Below are positions 31,953 through 43,901 of a stretch of DNA of 64,000 nucleotides, one piece after another. The notes beneath the pieces were generated by a model that was not told where the DNA came from, did not search any database, and saw nothing but the letters and a program-made list of their open reading frames with translations. A program made the position numbers and the translations under genes. The first letter of the stretch is position 1, and each line of letters opens with the position of its first letter. Source of the DNA: an uncultured Myxococcales bacterium (GTDB lineage: Bacteria > Myxococcota_A > UBA9042); assembly GCA_903955385.1 (NCBI GenBank), contig CAJBNH010000193.1, forward strand, positions 1 to 64,000. The letters are read 5' to 3'.

Positions 31953-33692
31953 CTACTGCACTTGCGAAGGGTTGGGAGTCGTCGCACCGCCTGAGCCGCC
32001 GACGGGCGTCGCCGCGGGCAAGGTGGGCGTCAGGTTGGCGGGCACGGTGGGCGCGGCCACGCGATTGCTCATCGCGTCGCTCGCCGGCTCAGCCCGCACC
32101 TGGATGTGACGGAACTTCACCCGGGCCCGGTACAGGTACATCCCGAACAGCGAGAAGCGATCGCGGTCGACGCGAGACGACAGGGCCTCGCGGCCGTTCA
32201 CAAACAGGCGCAGCGTCTGGTCGATCACCTGCACGCGCAACCGCACCCACTCTCCCAGCGGCATCTCGGCGTAGGCCTGCAACACGGGCTCGATCTGGCT
32301 GGATGAGTGCGCCCGCCGCAGCATCACGGCGTCGCGCGCCACGTCGATCAGGTAGTGGTAGGGGTACTCGCCGTGGTAGTTGTTGCCGAGGATCAGACCG
32401 GCGGTGCCGCGCTGCAGCAGCAGGTCCACCTCGTACGAGAAGTCGGTCAGCGGCAGCTCGCTCTTGATCAGGTAGTTGTAGTTGCGGTCACCGGCGCCGG
32501 AGATCTCGCCGTGACCTGCGCGCCACTGGCCACCCTCGTGGATGGTCCAGTCGTCAATGCTCTCTCCCGAGAACAGCTGCACCCAGCCCGTGGCCGGCTG
32601 CGCCGCACGCTGCACGTGAGCTCGCCACGCCGTGTCCAGCGCCGCCAGATCGTCGCCGAAGCTCGCCCGGAACGCCGCGATCCCGTCATCGCCTGAGCGA
32701 ATCTTGCGGAAAAACACAGCCATGCGCCCACGCAACGCTGGCGTAGACAGCAGGTAGTCGAACAGCCCCCAGGCCTCGGCGTAATAGATGTTCATGGACG
32801 CGCCGGAAAACTTGTCGGCCGGGGCGCGCAGCAGCGACGCGAGATCGACATACGCGTCGTGGGCGATCGCGTTGGTCAGGTAGGCGAGCTTGCCCTTGTT
32901 GGCTGCGGGAATGACGATCCCCTGACCGCGCACCTCGAACGAGCCCAAGTACTCGCTCATCCCTTCGTCGAACCAGATCGGCCAGTTGCGCCGGGTGTAC
33001 CGCGAGAAGTGGTGGTCGCCGAACTGCTCGCCCATCATCGCGTGCACAAGCTCGTGAAAGTACAGCTGCATCGAGTTGTTGAAGCGGTAGGTGACGACCG
33101 TACGCATCCCGCCGTCGTAGTAGCCTCCGTTGTTCACGAGGCCGGGGGCATTTTGCCGCGCGTGCTCCTGATAACGCTCCTGCGTCTCGAACACGATGAT
33201 CTGCGTCTGCCGCAGCGAGCCCTCGGTCTCGAGGATGCGCGCCATGTTCGCGTTCGCTTGGGCGATGAACGAATCCAGCTTGGCCAGCAGCGCTGTCGCA
33301 TACTCGTCGCGGGTGTCGGTCAGCAGCACGATCGACTGGCCCACGTAACGCCGCAGCGGCGACCGCACCCCAGAGTCCCCGTCATCGAAGGGTGAGGGCG
33401 AACCCGTACCGGCCGGGAAGGTACCTGCGACAATGGACGGCGTGTCGAGAGAGCCGTAAGCCGCCGACTGCGAAGCTGAAGCTTGGGAAGCGGAAGGCCG
33501 CGCGGCGGACGTCGGCGCGAACACCAGCCAAACCGACAGCGCCGCCGACGCACCGACGCCACCGGCCAGCAGCACGGCCAGTCCTCTGCGCAACAACGGG
33601 GCGAAAGGTCGGGGCAAACGAAGCCTCGGCTCGGCAAAGCGGGACAACGACACAGCGCAGGCGCACTTCCCGAACAACGGTCGGCGCGACAT
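31953..33692 (-). CDS. Membrane-anchored gluzincin metallopeptidase fused to a DUF1080-like domain (579 aa)
   Basis: After a basic N-terminus a single hydrophobic segment (about residues 37-59) anchors or exports the protein. A Ser/Ala-rich linker leads into a peptidase MA-like domain: HELVH (His213, Glu214, His217) and, about 25 residues later, FDEGMSEYL with the third zinc ligand Glu. Residues 380-545 resemble the 3-keto-disaccharide hydrolase (DUF1080) beta-jelly-roll, starting with VQLFSGESIDDWTI. A Pro/Thr-rich tail closes the protein. The combination suggests a cell-surface protease with a glycan-binding module. The predicted promoter places transcription start only about four bases before the ATG. 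Confidence 0.75.
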   Translation of the reverse strand: MSRRPLFGKCACAVSLSRFAEPRLRLPRPFAPLLRRGLAVLLAGGVGASAALSVWLVFAPTSAARPSASQASASQSAAYGSLDTPSIVAGTFPAGTGSPSPFDDGDSGVRSPLRRYVGQSIVLLTDTRDEYATALLAKLDSFIAQANANMARILETEGSLRQTQIIVFETQERYQEHARQNAPGLVNNGGYYDGGMRTVVTYRFNNSMQLYFHELVHAMMGEQFGDHHFSRYTRRNWPIWFDEGMSEYLGSFEVRGQGIVIPAANKGKLAYLTNAIAHDAYVDLASLLRAPADKFSGASMNIYYAEAWGLFDYLLSTPALRGRMAVFFRKIRSGDDGIAAFRASFGDDLAALDTAWRAHVQRAAQPATGWVQLFSGESIDDWTIHEGGQWRAGHGEISGAGDRNYNYLIKSELPLTDFSYEVDLLLQRGTAGLILGNNYHGEYPYHYLIDVARDAVMLRRAHSSSQIEPVLQAYAEMPLGEWVRLRVQVIDQTLRLFVNGREALSSRVDRDRFSLFGMYLYRARVKFRHIQVRAEPASDAMSNRVAAPTVPANLTPTLPAATPVGGSGGATTPNPSQVQ

Positions 33693-33702
33693 CGAGGGCG
33701 GC

Positions 33703-33731
33703 AGTCTAGAAGGCCACCGCAACGGGGTCAA
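33703..33731 (-). promoter_or_regulatory. Strong predicted promoter of the metallopeptidase gene, probably leaderless
   Basis: TTGACC (complement of 33726-33731), 17-base spacer, TAGACT (complement of 33703-33708). The ATG begins at 33692, eleven bases after the -10 box, and there is no ribosome binding site. Confidence 0.55.
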
Positions 33732-33779
33732 TTGCCACGCTCTGGGAGTTTCTTTGCAAATCCGTCTGGTTACACGCGA

Positions 33780-33788
33780 TTATCCACA
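33780..33788 (+). promoter_or_regulatory. Perfect DnaA box
   Basis: TTATCCACA matches the DnaA consensus exactly and lies about 50 bases upstream of the metallopeptidase promoter, in an unusually AT-rich patch for this window. No second perfect box or dnaA gene is nearby, so this is not an origin; a DnaA titration or regulatory site, or chance, are the options. Confidence 0.3.
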
Positions 33789-33838
33789 GATCGCCTGTGC
33801 TGGCGCGGAGTTGTCCCGCGGGCCAGATCGGGCGGCTG

Positions 33839-34615
33839 TCAGCGACGGCGACGGGAGTGAGCGGCGCGCCCTTCGGCCTCGTCGGGAGGTCCAGATGCCG
33901 TTGCCGCTTGCGGATCCTGGCCCGGGTCGGCAACGGCGGCGGGTCCCGCGTGGAGGGTGTCGGAGCAGCCGCAGCCGAGATCGGTCTGGCTGGAGCAACG
34001 ATCGCCCTGCGCCGCGCCGCACCCGGATCGGGGGGCAAGCGCCTGCAAGTCCTGCACGATGTCGTCGGGATCGTCGTCGATGGGCGCGCGCATCGGGTCA
34101 CCCCAAGGTGCGGCGTAGTCGGTGGGATGGTAGCCGCCCACTGCCATCACGGCGGGGAAACCGACGTTGTTCAGCTCGCCCAGCATCGCCTCGAACAGCA
34201 GCGCGAACGACTCGCCGTCCAGCAGATCCAAGGCAACCGCGGCGTGCAGCGTCAGCTCAGCCGGCGGCCCGGGGACGTACAGCAGCTGGCCGAGGGCAAG
34301 CTGGCGATTGGCGCGGTCAACGGCCCCCAGCGCGGCGGTCTCGCGGTCCATGCCGCGGCACAGCACGGCCGTCAACGTCAGGACCGGACCGGTCGGGCGC
34401 TCCGTCAACCCGATGCCGATCAGAGAGTTGCGCAGGGCAATCGAGTACCCCACCAGCCCCGCGTCTTCGCTGAGCGTGGGTTCGAACGGCAGCTGCAGGC
34501 CCTGCAGCCACCCGCGCAGGGCGCGCCAGCAGGCGTCGGACACGGGCGAGGACAGATCGATCGCCTCGCAGGCGCAGTCGTGGTCCGGAGTGGAGGTGCG
34601 AATCACCGTCGCCAT
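33839..34615 (-). CDS. YbjN/type III chaperone-like protein with disordered tail (258 aa)
   Basis: Residues 30-170 have the alpha/beta pattern of small CesT/YbjN-type chaperone folds: GWLQGLQLPFEPTLSEDAGL, IGIGLTERPTGPVLTLTAVL, LLYVPGPPAELTLHAAVALD, and a final helix FALLFEAMLGELN. The last 60 residues are low-complexity and Cys/Gly/Ala/Arg-rich. GAGGAG precedes the ATG by six bases. The gene 12 bases upstream encodes a protein of the same apparent fold, so they may form a heterodimer. Function and client unknown. Confidence 0.55.
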   Translation of the reverse strand: MATVIRTSTPDHDCACEAIDLSSPVSDACWRALRGWLQGLQLPFEPTLSEDAGLVGYSIALRNSLIGIGLTERPTGPVLTLTAVLCRGMDRETAALGAVDRANRQLALGQLLYVPGPPAELTLHAAVALDLLDGESFALLFEAMLGELNNVGFPAVMAVGGYHPTDYAAPWGDPMRAPIDDDPDDIVQDLQALAPRSGCGAAQGDRCSSQTDLGCGCSDTLHAGPAAVADPGQDPQAATASGPPDEAEGRAAHSRRRR

Positions 34616-34627
34616 GGCGGCTCCTCG

Positions 34628-35119
34628 TCAGCCCGGTTGGGCCGAACCCTTGCCTGTGCGCAGCACTTCCAGCCACGTCACCGCGCGGGTGCGCAGCGTC
34701 AGCTCAATGCCGAACACCACGGCTTCGTTACAAAATCTCTGCCACTCGCGAACCAGCCGTTCGCGGTCCAAGTGCGGGGCCGGCAGCTCCATCGCGTAGG
34801 TCAACCGCGGTGGGTCGCGCTGCAGAAACCACCGGCCGCGCTCGATCTGCGAGTTGGCTTGCGCCAGCAGCGGCAGGACGTCGCGGCGGCGGCGCGGAAA
34901 CGCGCAAAAGGTCGTCTCGAGCACCACCAGCGGCAGCGGCAATCGGTCCTGAATCCTCAGCTGCTGCAGGTGGGTGGGATACGTCACGGCCAAGCCGTCG
35001 GGGTGGCCGACCGGTCCCGTCCACTCGATGTCGGTCTGAAGCGCCTCGGCCAGCCACTGGCGGACCAGCGGCAAGTCCAGACGTTGCGCCGGAACCGACG
35101 TGGGCTGCAGATCGGCCAT
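34628..35119 (-). CDS. YbjN/CesT-like small protein, partner of the next gene (163 aa)
   Basis: Starts MADLQPTS; an in-frame extension upstream lacks a good start. The pattern resembles the following protein: VRQWLAEALQTDIEWTGPVG, LPLPLVVLETTFCAFP, ANSQIERGRWFLQRDPPRLT, and a terminal helix REWQRFCNEAVVFG. This is the alpha/beta-sandwich order of type III secretion chaperone-like proteins. GGAGG lies about 11 bases before the ATG. No secretion genes are in the window, so a generic chaperone or regulatory role is more likely. Unrecognised beyond fold-level resemblance. Confidence 0.55.
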   Translation of the reverse strand: MADLQPTSVPAQRLDLPLVRQWLAEALQTDIEWTGPVGHPDGLAVTYPTHLQQLRIQDRLPLPLVVLETTFCAFPRRRRDVLPLLAQANSQIERGRWFLQRDPPRLTYAMELPAPHLDRERLVREWQRFCNEAVVFGIELTLRTRAVTWLEVLRTGKGSAQPG

Positions 35120-35255
35120 ATCGAACGTTCCCTCCCCGGATGTTTCGATCGGCCGCTCCCAACGGCCACCACGCGAAGGTACCAAATCCACTTGCAGAGG
35201 ATAGCGAGACGTCCCAAGCACGCGAAGAATCGGGAGATCCGGCCCGTGACGGGGA

Positions 35256-36236
35256 TCAGCTTCGGGGGGCACCGGGCGGCACGAGGGCGAGGCGCTGCAT
35301 GACCTGCTGCAGGTCGCCCCAGACCTCACGCTTCAGCTCCGGGCGAAGCAGCACGTCCTCTGGCGCGTGGGTCGCGATCGTCGGCACCCCCACCAGCGTC
35401 TGCCATTGGCCGCGCAGGGCACCGATCGGCGCGGCGCTGCGGAACAGGAAGCGGGCGACAGGCTCGCCGAACGCAAGCAGCACCTCGGGTTGCACCGTCT
35501 GCAGCTGGGTCCGCAGGAACCGACTGCACGCCTCGAGCGCCACGGCATCGGCCAGACCATCGCCCGGCACGCGGCACAGGGTCAGCGGCGCGATCCACAG
35601 GTCGGAGCGCTGCAAGCCCATCGCGGTGAGCATCCGGTCGACCAGCTGGCCGGCCTCTCCCTGAAGCAGCAGACCCGCAGCGTCCTCCGCAGGGCCAGGC
35701 GGCGGCGTCACGATCATCAGGCGAGCCGCGGGGTTGCCATAGCCGTGGACGATGTGTGTGCGTCCCGACGCGTGCGAGCAGCGCTGACAGTCGCCGATGC
35801 GGGTCCGCAGGGCGTCGAGCGCCGTCTGGGCCTCGATCAGGGACAGGCGGGGCGGCCGCACCGTGGTCTGCGGGGCAGAGGCCGCGCCGGGACGGGACGG
35901 CGGCAGCGTCGGCGTCGGGGCGATCGGTGCGGTCACTCGGCCAATCGGACCCGTCGCGCGTGCCACTGCGGGCGCGCGCGCGGGCAAGCTGGATGCGGGT
36001 GGCCGCGGCGGCAGGTGCGGCGGCGCCGGGGTGACCGGCTGGGCGACCGGGCGGGGCGCAGGTGGCGCGACTTGCACCGGCGGCGGCGCCGGCAGCGGCG
36101 AGGCCCAGCCGCGATCGACGACGTCGGCCCCATTCCACCGCGCGGTACGCAGGGCTGTGGCCACCGCGCGCAGCAGATCGGCGCCCTCGAGCTCAGGCGC
36201 TGCGACATCGGTTGGGGTGGGAGGGGGTGCGTCCAT
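35256..36236 (-). CDS. Family 4-like uracil-DNA glycosylase homologue with Pro-rich N-terminus (326 aa)
   Basis: Residues 1-130 are low-complexity Pro/Ala. The C-terminal 195 residues resemble iron-sulfur uracil-DNA glycosylases: Cys150 and Cys153 (CQRC), then Cys221 (LCRVPG) and Cys237 match the four [4Fe-4S] ligands, and GEAGQLVDRMLTAMGL is a clear family motif. The active-site regions diverge: the usual GEAPGxxED reads TPPPGPAEDAAG and the HPS loop reads THAPEDV. It may remove a different damaged base, act in another role such as polymerase-associated UDG domains, or be inactive. GAGGAT lies ten bases before the ATG. Confidence 0.65.
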   Translation of the reverse strand: MDAPPPTPTDVAAPELEGADLLRAVATALRTARWNGADVVDRGWASPLPAPPPVQVAPPAPRPVAQPVTPAPPHLPPRPPASSLPARAPAVARATGPIGRVTAPIAPTPTLPPSRPGAASAPQTTVRPPRLSLIEAQTALDALRTRIGDCQRCSHASGRTHIVHGYGNPAARLMIVTPPPGPAEDAAGLLLQGEAGQLVDRMLTAMGLQRSDLWIAPLTLCRVPGDGLADAVALEACSRFLRTQLQTVQPEVLLAFGEPVARFLFRSAAPIGALRGQWQTLVGVPTIATHAPEDVLLRPELKREVWGDLQQVMQRLALVPPGAPRS

Positions 36237-36324
36237 GGCGGCACGATCCTCGCACGGTCGACCCGTCGGGGCCAAGCGTACACGCAGCAGGCCACGGAAG
36301 AAGTCGTCGACCCTGCCGACGGAA

Positions 36325-36353
36325 TGGACAGGCCGCGCAGCAGGTTTCATGCT
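36325..36353 (+). promoter_or_regulatory. Predicted dapF promoter
   Basis: TGGACA (36325-36330), 17-base spacer, CATGCT (36348-36353). The leader is about 20 bases and includes GGAGG before the ATG at 36379. Confidence 0.5.
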
Positions 36354-36378
36354 CTGGCACCTTGGAGGCACCGCCGCG

Positions 36379-37242
36379 ATGCGCATCGACTTCGTCAAAT
36401 ACCACGGCTTGGGCAACGACTTTGCCGTGATCGACGCCCGGGATCTGGCCATCGACCTGGGCGGCGAACCTGGACGGCGGCTGTGCGACCGCTTCACGGG
36501 TCTGGGGGCCGACGGCGTGCTGCTGTGGCGGGGCTCGCTTGCGCACCCCGAGATGGTGGTGGTGAACGCCGACGGGTCGATCGCCGAGATGTGCGGCAAC
36601 GGCCTGCGCTGCTTCGTCAAACACCTGGCCGACACCCACGACCGCAACATGGGCCAGCTGGTGGTTCGCACGGCTGCAGGGCCGCGGCGCTGCACCGTCG
36701 AGCGTGACGCGCAGGGCGACGTAACGCACGTGACGGTGGAGATGGGTCGCCCCAGTCTGGACCCGCGGCGCGTACCGACTTCACGCGCGGAACCGACTGT
36801 CGATCAAGCCTTTTTGGTCGCCGGACGCACCGTGCACTTGACCGCCATCCACACCGGCAATCCGCACGGTGTCGTCTTCGACACGCTAACGGCCGAGGAG
36901 CGCCGGGAGCTGGGGCCGCTGCTGGGTCGGCACGAATTGTTCCCCGCACAGGCCAACATCGAGTTCGTCGAGCGACTGCCGGATGGTCCCGACGGCGCCC
37001 CCCGACTGGGCGTCGAGGTCTTCGAACGGGGCTGCGGTTGGACGCGCGCCTGTGGCACCGGAGCGACCGCGGCGGCTGCCGCAGCGTTGCACTTGGGTGT
37101 CGTACCGGGCGGTGCGCCCGTTGAGGTGCGGCTGCCGGGCGGCTGGCTGACCATTCAGCTGGACGGCGACGGCGTGGCGCACATGCGCGGCCCGGCGGTG
37201 CGGGTCTACCAAGGCGCATTTGATCTCGAAGACTTCCAGTAA
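36379..37242 (+). CDS. dapF: Diaminopimelate epimerase (287 aa)
   Basis: DapF converts LL- to meso-diaminopimelate for lysine and peptidoglycan synthesis. The two catalytic cysteines are present: Cys72 in EMCGNGLRC and Cys225 in RACGTGA. Other signatures are FVKYHGLGNDFAVID at the start, GLGADGVL, and GNPHGVVF. The ATG at 36379 gives the standard N-terminus and is preceded by GGAGG at 36364-36368. It ends 17 bases from the convergent clpB stop. Confidence 0.94.
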   Translation: MRIDFVKYHGLGNDFAVIDARDLAIDLGGEPGRRLCDRFTGLGADGVLLWRGSLAHPEMVVVNADGSIAEMCGNGLRCFVKHLADTHDRNMGQLVVRTAAGPRRCTVERDAQGDVTHVTVEMGRPSLDPRRVPTSRAEPTVDQAFLVAGRTVHLTAIHTGNPHGVVFDTLTAEERRELGPLLGRHELFPAQANIEFVERLPDGPDGAPRLGVEVFERGCGWTRACGTGATAAAAAALHLGVVPGGAPVEVRLPGGWLTIQLDGDGVAHMRGPAVRVYQGAFDLEDFQ

Positions 37243-37259
37243 CCCACGGACCTCGCGGG

Positions 37260-39860
<2,601 letters not shown>

Positions 39861-40009
39861 CGGCGGTTCCTCGGGTCAAGCGAACGCACGTCGGCGCGTC
39901 CTTCGCAGTCACGTGCAAAAGAGTGCAGTTCCGTCGGGTTCTGTGCGGCGGAGACAGGGAAACGAAAGGAGGAACCGCGGCGCGTGTCAAGACGAAACGG
40001 ACAGGCCGC

Positions 40010-43000
40010 TTACCGCGCGATCGCCTTGTAGTACTGCTGCAATCGGTCGCGCCAAGCGCCTGGCGCGCGCTGCTGCATCGCCCGCAAGACGTCCTGCCGG
40101 AAAGTCTCGACAGCGTCGCCTTGGTTGCCCGAGCGCAGCTGCACCTCGCCCTCAGCTCCATCGGCACCCGCCCGTTCGGCGGCCGGCGACTGCCCTTCGC
40201 GCGGGTCGCCCTGGTTCTCCAGCATCGCCGCGGCGCGGTCCAAGGCGTCCAAGGTCTCGGCTGTCTGCTGGAAGGCCCGCTGTGCGTCGTAACGCTGCAG
40301 CGCGTCTTGGGTTTCGCGCATCGTCTGCAGCGCGTGGTCCAGACGATCGCCCACTTGCCGCTGCAGCGCCGGATGCGCACGGCCGCCTTGACTCAGCCGT
40401 TGTCGCGCCTTGTCCAAGGCGTGGCGTACCTGCTCCTGCTGCATCGCGTTTTGATCCAAGCGCTGCCGCGTGGGCGAGGGCAGCAGCGACTGCGGCGACG
40501 GCAAGGCATCGCGCAGCTTCTGCGACGCGCGCTGCGCCTTTTCGGTAGCGACATCCAGACGCCGACCGTCCGCGGCAAACGACCGGCGGTTGGCGACCGC
40601 TTCCTCGGTCTCCTCGGCTTCCGCAAGTGTGCGACGTGCGACCATCAACAGGTCCTCCGCCTCCATCAGCGCCTGCAGCGTGGCGTCGATCTGCCCCAAG
40701 TCCAGCGCTCCCAGCGCGGTTGCCAGCGCCGCCCGCGCGCCTGCCAGACCGCGGTGACCGTGCAGCAGCGCCGTCGCCAGCCGCTGCGGTCGCACCTCGT
40801 CGCGGGCGGCCTGGATCAGCTCGACCACGCCTGGCAACACGGTTTGCCGGGCCGCCCGAAGGTGGTCGGCGGTCGCCCGTTCCTGGTCTTCACTGCTGTG
40901 GCGCAGATCGTCGCGCAGCCGCCCTTCGCCTTGCTGGGCCCGCGCGATGCTCCGACGCAGATCGGCCACAAGCCGCCCCAGCGCCTCTTCTTCCGCGGTC
41001 CGCTGCCGATCGACGCCCTGCTGCACGTCGCCCAGCACGCCCGCCATCGCTTGCTGGATCTGCCGCATCCGGTCCAGCGCCTCGCGCCCCTTGCCCGCGC
41101 GCAGCAGCTGCCGCACCTCGGCCAGCGCCTGTCGGTGATCGCCCAGATCGCGGTTCAAGCCGGTGGCATCGATGCCACGCTGGTTGATGTGCTCGTAAGG
41201 CACGATCCGCATCTGCTTCTGGGCCGCCGCCGCCATCCGATCCAGCTGCTGCTCGACGTTGTCCAATAGTCGTTCGGCCTCGGACGACAGCGGCTGCGTC
41301 CCTGCCTCGGCCAGCTTCTCCAGCGTCGTCATCAGCTGCCGTTCAGCGTCGGCCAGCGAGGCCCCGTCACGCGCCAAAGCCCCCTGATGCTCGGCCGATG
41401 CAAGCGCCGCCAGCAAAGTCACCGCGTGCTCCTGACTGGCCAACACCAGCGCGTGCTGCCGCTGCAACGCGTACAGGTCGCGCACCGCCGCATAGCCCGT
41501 CGTCTCGGCAACGATCCGTGTCGAAACGCGGGTCTCGTCGGCCAGGTGATCTCCAAGCAATTGCTCGAGTTCCAGCAGGTCGGCCACCGTCTTCGACCGG
41601 CTCAGCAGGTCCTCGGTCAGCTGCAGCCGCAACGTCCGCAGGTCCTCCAGACCGCGCTGTTCCTGCTCCGCCAGCTCGCCTCGGTTGCGAAGGGCCCAGG
41701 GCAGGTCGGCCTGACGCTGCGTCGGATCGAGCTCAAGCCGGTCGGCCAAACGAAAGGCCCAGAACTCGGTCAGTTGCGCCATCGCATCGAGGTTGCTGGC
41801 GTGGTGGCGTTCTGCCGAGTACATGCGAATCCGCAGCTTGTCAGAGCTGGCCCGCTGGTTGCCGTCCAGCGGATTGTTGTCGGCCGCCTCCAGGTTCACG
41901 AGGGCGACCTCGCCCGGACGCAGCTGCAGGGCATCGACAGCAATCTTCTCGCGCACTTCGACCAGCACGTCGCTGGGGGCCAGCGCCACGGGACGACGCT
42001 CGACACCGGACGCCGGCCGGGCGATCACCAGATTGACGAGAGACAGCCCCAAGTCGTCGGAGACCTGACCCTCGATCGTCACCGACTGACCGGCGCGCAC
42101 CTCGATCTCCTCGGAAGGGGTGCGAATTTCCGCGCGGGGCGCCGCATCGCGCCGGGTCTGCAGCGTCCGCCACGCTCCCTCGCGCACGGGCAGCCCCTCT
42201 TGGTCCAGCCCCCGGTAGCGGTACCGGGAGGGTTCCATCGCCGTCCGACTCCAGCGCAACGACCCGCTGGGACCCGGCTCCAGACGCACGGTCTCCGTGC
42301 GCGTTCCCGGCGCAGCCTCCAGAGGCTCGATCTCGACTTCGCGCACGTCCTGGTCGGGCAACGGCAGGGCGTCGAGCTGCACCCGCGACCCACGCAGCAC
42401 CGTCGCCTCCGCAGTCTCCTCCTCGCGCGGCTCCACTCTGGCCTTGGCGTAGGGCGGCGGGTCGATGCGCAGCCGCGTGTCGCCGACCAACGTCCCCACC
42501 TCGCGCGGCGGCGGCGCCACGCTGGGGCTGGGGTCGACAAACTCGCGCCACGTCGCCGGAGCCGCCACCGCCGTCGCCAGCCAAGCCGCCGTCGCCCCCA
42601 TCAGGGCAAACCCATAGCGCCGCAAGCGGTTGCGAAGGCGCTGCCTGGACAAGTCCAGCGTCGCCACGTGCTGCCCGGCCTGGGCCAGCGTCAGGTGAAC
42701 GAGCTGGGGAGACCCCAGGCCTACTGCGGCCGGCAGTCGCGCCGGGCCACGCTGCAGCGACGCCGCGGCGATCTCCAGCGCCGATCGAAGGAATTCTGCG
42801 TGGTCGGCGTGCCGTTCTTGGGCCGCGAGTCTGGCCGCCCAGCGCCCCAGATGACGCGACCCCCGCAGCCGGGAGACGAGCACCCACGTCGCGGCCGCCA
42901 CGCCGGCCAGCGCGCCCGCCCACAGCACCCACCGGGCCGCGCCGGTAGCGGAACTCAAACCGGCCAGAACCCAAGCGCTCACGACCGTCACGCCCAGAAA

Positions 43001-43153
43001 CACGACCAGTGCCAGCAGCCCAGCCTCGGCGGTGACCTGACGCTGCCACTCGGCCCGGCGCGCCTCGACGTGGTCCACCAAACGCGCGGCGTCGCCCGCC
43101 TCAGCCGGGGCAGCGGCAACCGGTAGGGGCAATAGCGTCAGCGGCCGGGACAT
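40010..43153 (-). CDS. Large DUF4175-type membrane protein with long coiled coil (1047 aa)
   Basis: The N-terminus has two hydrophobic segments near residues 43-65 and 72-92, then another near 188-210. A periplasmic-looking region with Ig-like strands follows ([40 protein letters not shown]). The C-terminal 600 residues are almost entirely Gln/Arg/Leu/Asp-rich helix with repeated QRL/LRQ heptads. This is the arrangement of DUF4175 proteins of delta-proteobacteria and alphaproteobacteria, whose function is unknown. GGAG lies five bases before the ATG. A perfect TTGACA lies upstream. Gene is alone between clpB and the divergent atp genes. Confidence 0.75.
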   Translation of the reverse strand: MSRPLTLLPLPVAAAPAEAGDAARLVDHVEARRAEWQRQVTAEAGLLALVVFLGVTVVSAWVLAGLSSATGAARWVLWAGALAGVAAATWVLVSRLRGSRHLGRWAARLAAQERHADHAEFLRSALEIAAASLQRGPARLPAAVGLGSPQLVHLTLAQAGQHVATLDLSRQRLRNRLRRYGFALMGATAAWLATAVAAPATWREFVDPSPSVAPPPREVGTLVGDTRLRIDPPPYAKARVEPREEETAEATVLRGSRVQLDALPLPDQDVREVEIEPLEAAPGTRTETVRLEPGPSGSLRWSRTAMEPSRYRYRGLDQEGLPVREGAWRTLQTRRDAAPRAEIRTPSEEIEVRAGQSVTIEGQVSDDLGLSLVNLVIARPASGVERRPVALAPSDVLVEVREKIAVDALQLRPGEVALVNLEAADNNPLDGNQRASSDKLRIRMYSAERHHASNLDAMAQLTEFWAFRLADRLELDPTQRQADLPWALRNRGELAEQEQRGLEDLRTLRLQLTEDLLSRSKTVADLLELEQLLGDHLADETRVSTRIVAETTGYAAVRDLYALQRQHALVLASQEHAVTLLAALASAEHQGALARDGASLADAERQLMTTLEKLAEAGTQPLSSEAERLLDNVEQQLDRMAAAAQKQMRIVPYEHINQRGIDATGLNRDLGDHRQALAEVRQLLRAGKGREALDRMRQIQQAMAGVLGDVQQGVDRQRTAEEEALGRLVADLRRSIARAQQGEGRLRDDLRHSSEDQERATADHLRAARQTVLPGVVELIQAARDEVRPQRLATALLHGHRGLAGARAALATALGALDLGQIDATLQALMEAEDLLMVARRTLAEAEETEEAVANRRSFAADGRRLDVATEKAQRASQKLRDALPSPQSLLPSPTRQRLDQNAMQQEQVRHALDKARQRLSQGGRAHPALQRQVGDRLDHALQTMRETQDALQRYDAQRAFQQTAETLDALDRAAAMLENQGDPREGQSPAAERAGADGAEGEVQLRSGNQGDAVETFRQDVLRAMQQRAPGAWRDRLQQYYKAIAR

Positions 43154-43174
43154 CGGGGCTCCGTATGGCGCCGC

Positions 43175-43203
43175 ACGATGCGGAGCGCGCCGGATCTTGT
43201 CAA
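43175..43203 (-). promoter_or_regulatory. Possible promoter of the DUF4175-type gene
   Basis: TTGACA (complement of 43198-43203), spacer 17, CATCGT (complement of 43175-43180). Strong -35, weak -10. Confidence 0.35.
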
Positions 43204-43288
43204 ACCTTTCACCCCCTACGGGGGCCCCGCCGCGTCCCCGATGGGCTGTCGCCGTCGCGGGTTGGCGCGCGGCAACCCGGGTTCCGCC

Positions 43289-43318
43289 TTGACCGGTCGC
43301 GCGGCTGCGTGGTAGGAA
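43289..43318 (+). promoter_or_regulatory. Predicted promoter of the F0 operon
   Basis: TTGACC (43289-43294), 18-base spacer, TAGGAA (43313-43318), giving a leader of about 120 bases before atpI. The rest of the 295-base divergent gap shows no other feature. Confidence 0.4.
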
Positions 43319-43448
43319 GCGCGCCCAAACGGCCGGCCAACAGAGGCGGTTCGCTGAGAAACTTCTGTGGTTTCGCTGCTTCGCCCCTGAATCAGACATC
43401 GCCCCGCGCTCCGCTGCCAACCAGCCGAGCCCAGACCGCTTCGGACCC

Positions 43449-43901
43449 ATGCCACAGACCCACACGCCATCGATTGTCGCCCAGGTCGAGCGCCTCCACG
43501 CCGTGGTGGGCGTTGCGGTGTTTGCGGCGGCCTGGGCGTTCGCCTCTACCGACGTGTGGAGCGGCGTACTGACGGGCCTGTTGATCGGCGCGCTGAACTT
43601 CTGGTTGCTGGGCATGGTCACGGTCCGGCTGGTGGCCGGCGAGACCCGGACACGCAACTCGGCCATCGGCTGGTTCGTCGTCAAGTTCGCCCTGTTGGGT
43701 GGCAGCATCGGCTTCGTCACCCAAGTGCTGGTTCCGGATGCGTTGGGACTGCTGGGCGGACTGTCGCTGGCACCTGCCTGTCTGGTTGTCGTGCTGCTAT
43801 GGCGGCGCGGCCATGAGACTCCCGCCGGGTCGTCGCAGCCCGCAGCGACTGCGCCCCCGCCCGTCCCCACCGGACGCTCCACCCCCCACGAGGCGCACTG
43901 A
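43449..43901 (+). CDS. atpI: ATP synthase subunit I (AtpI) (150 aa)
   Basis: AtpI is a small membrane protein that helps assemble the c-ring. Four hydrophobic segments fit the family: around residues 17-34, 38-56, 70-90 and 96-116, with GLLIGALNFWLLG in the second being typical. The C-terminal 30 residues are Pro/Ala/Thr-rich and soluble. Position directly before atpB, with stop and start sharing one base (TGATG), supports the call. Confidence 0.8.
   Translation: MPQTHTPSIVAQVERLHAVVGVAVFAAAWAFASTDVWSGVLTGLLIGALNFWLLGMVTVRLVAGETRTRNSAIGWFVVKFALLGGSIGFVTQVLVPDALGLLGGLSLAPACLVVVLLWRRGHETPAGSSQPAATAPPPVPTGRSTPHEAH

Noticed and set aside
33780-33788. Replication origin suggested by the DnaA box
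   Set aside because: A single box, with no dnaA, dnaN or parAB genes and no box cluster nearby.
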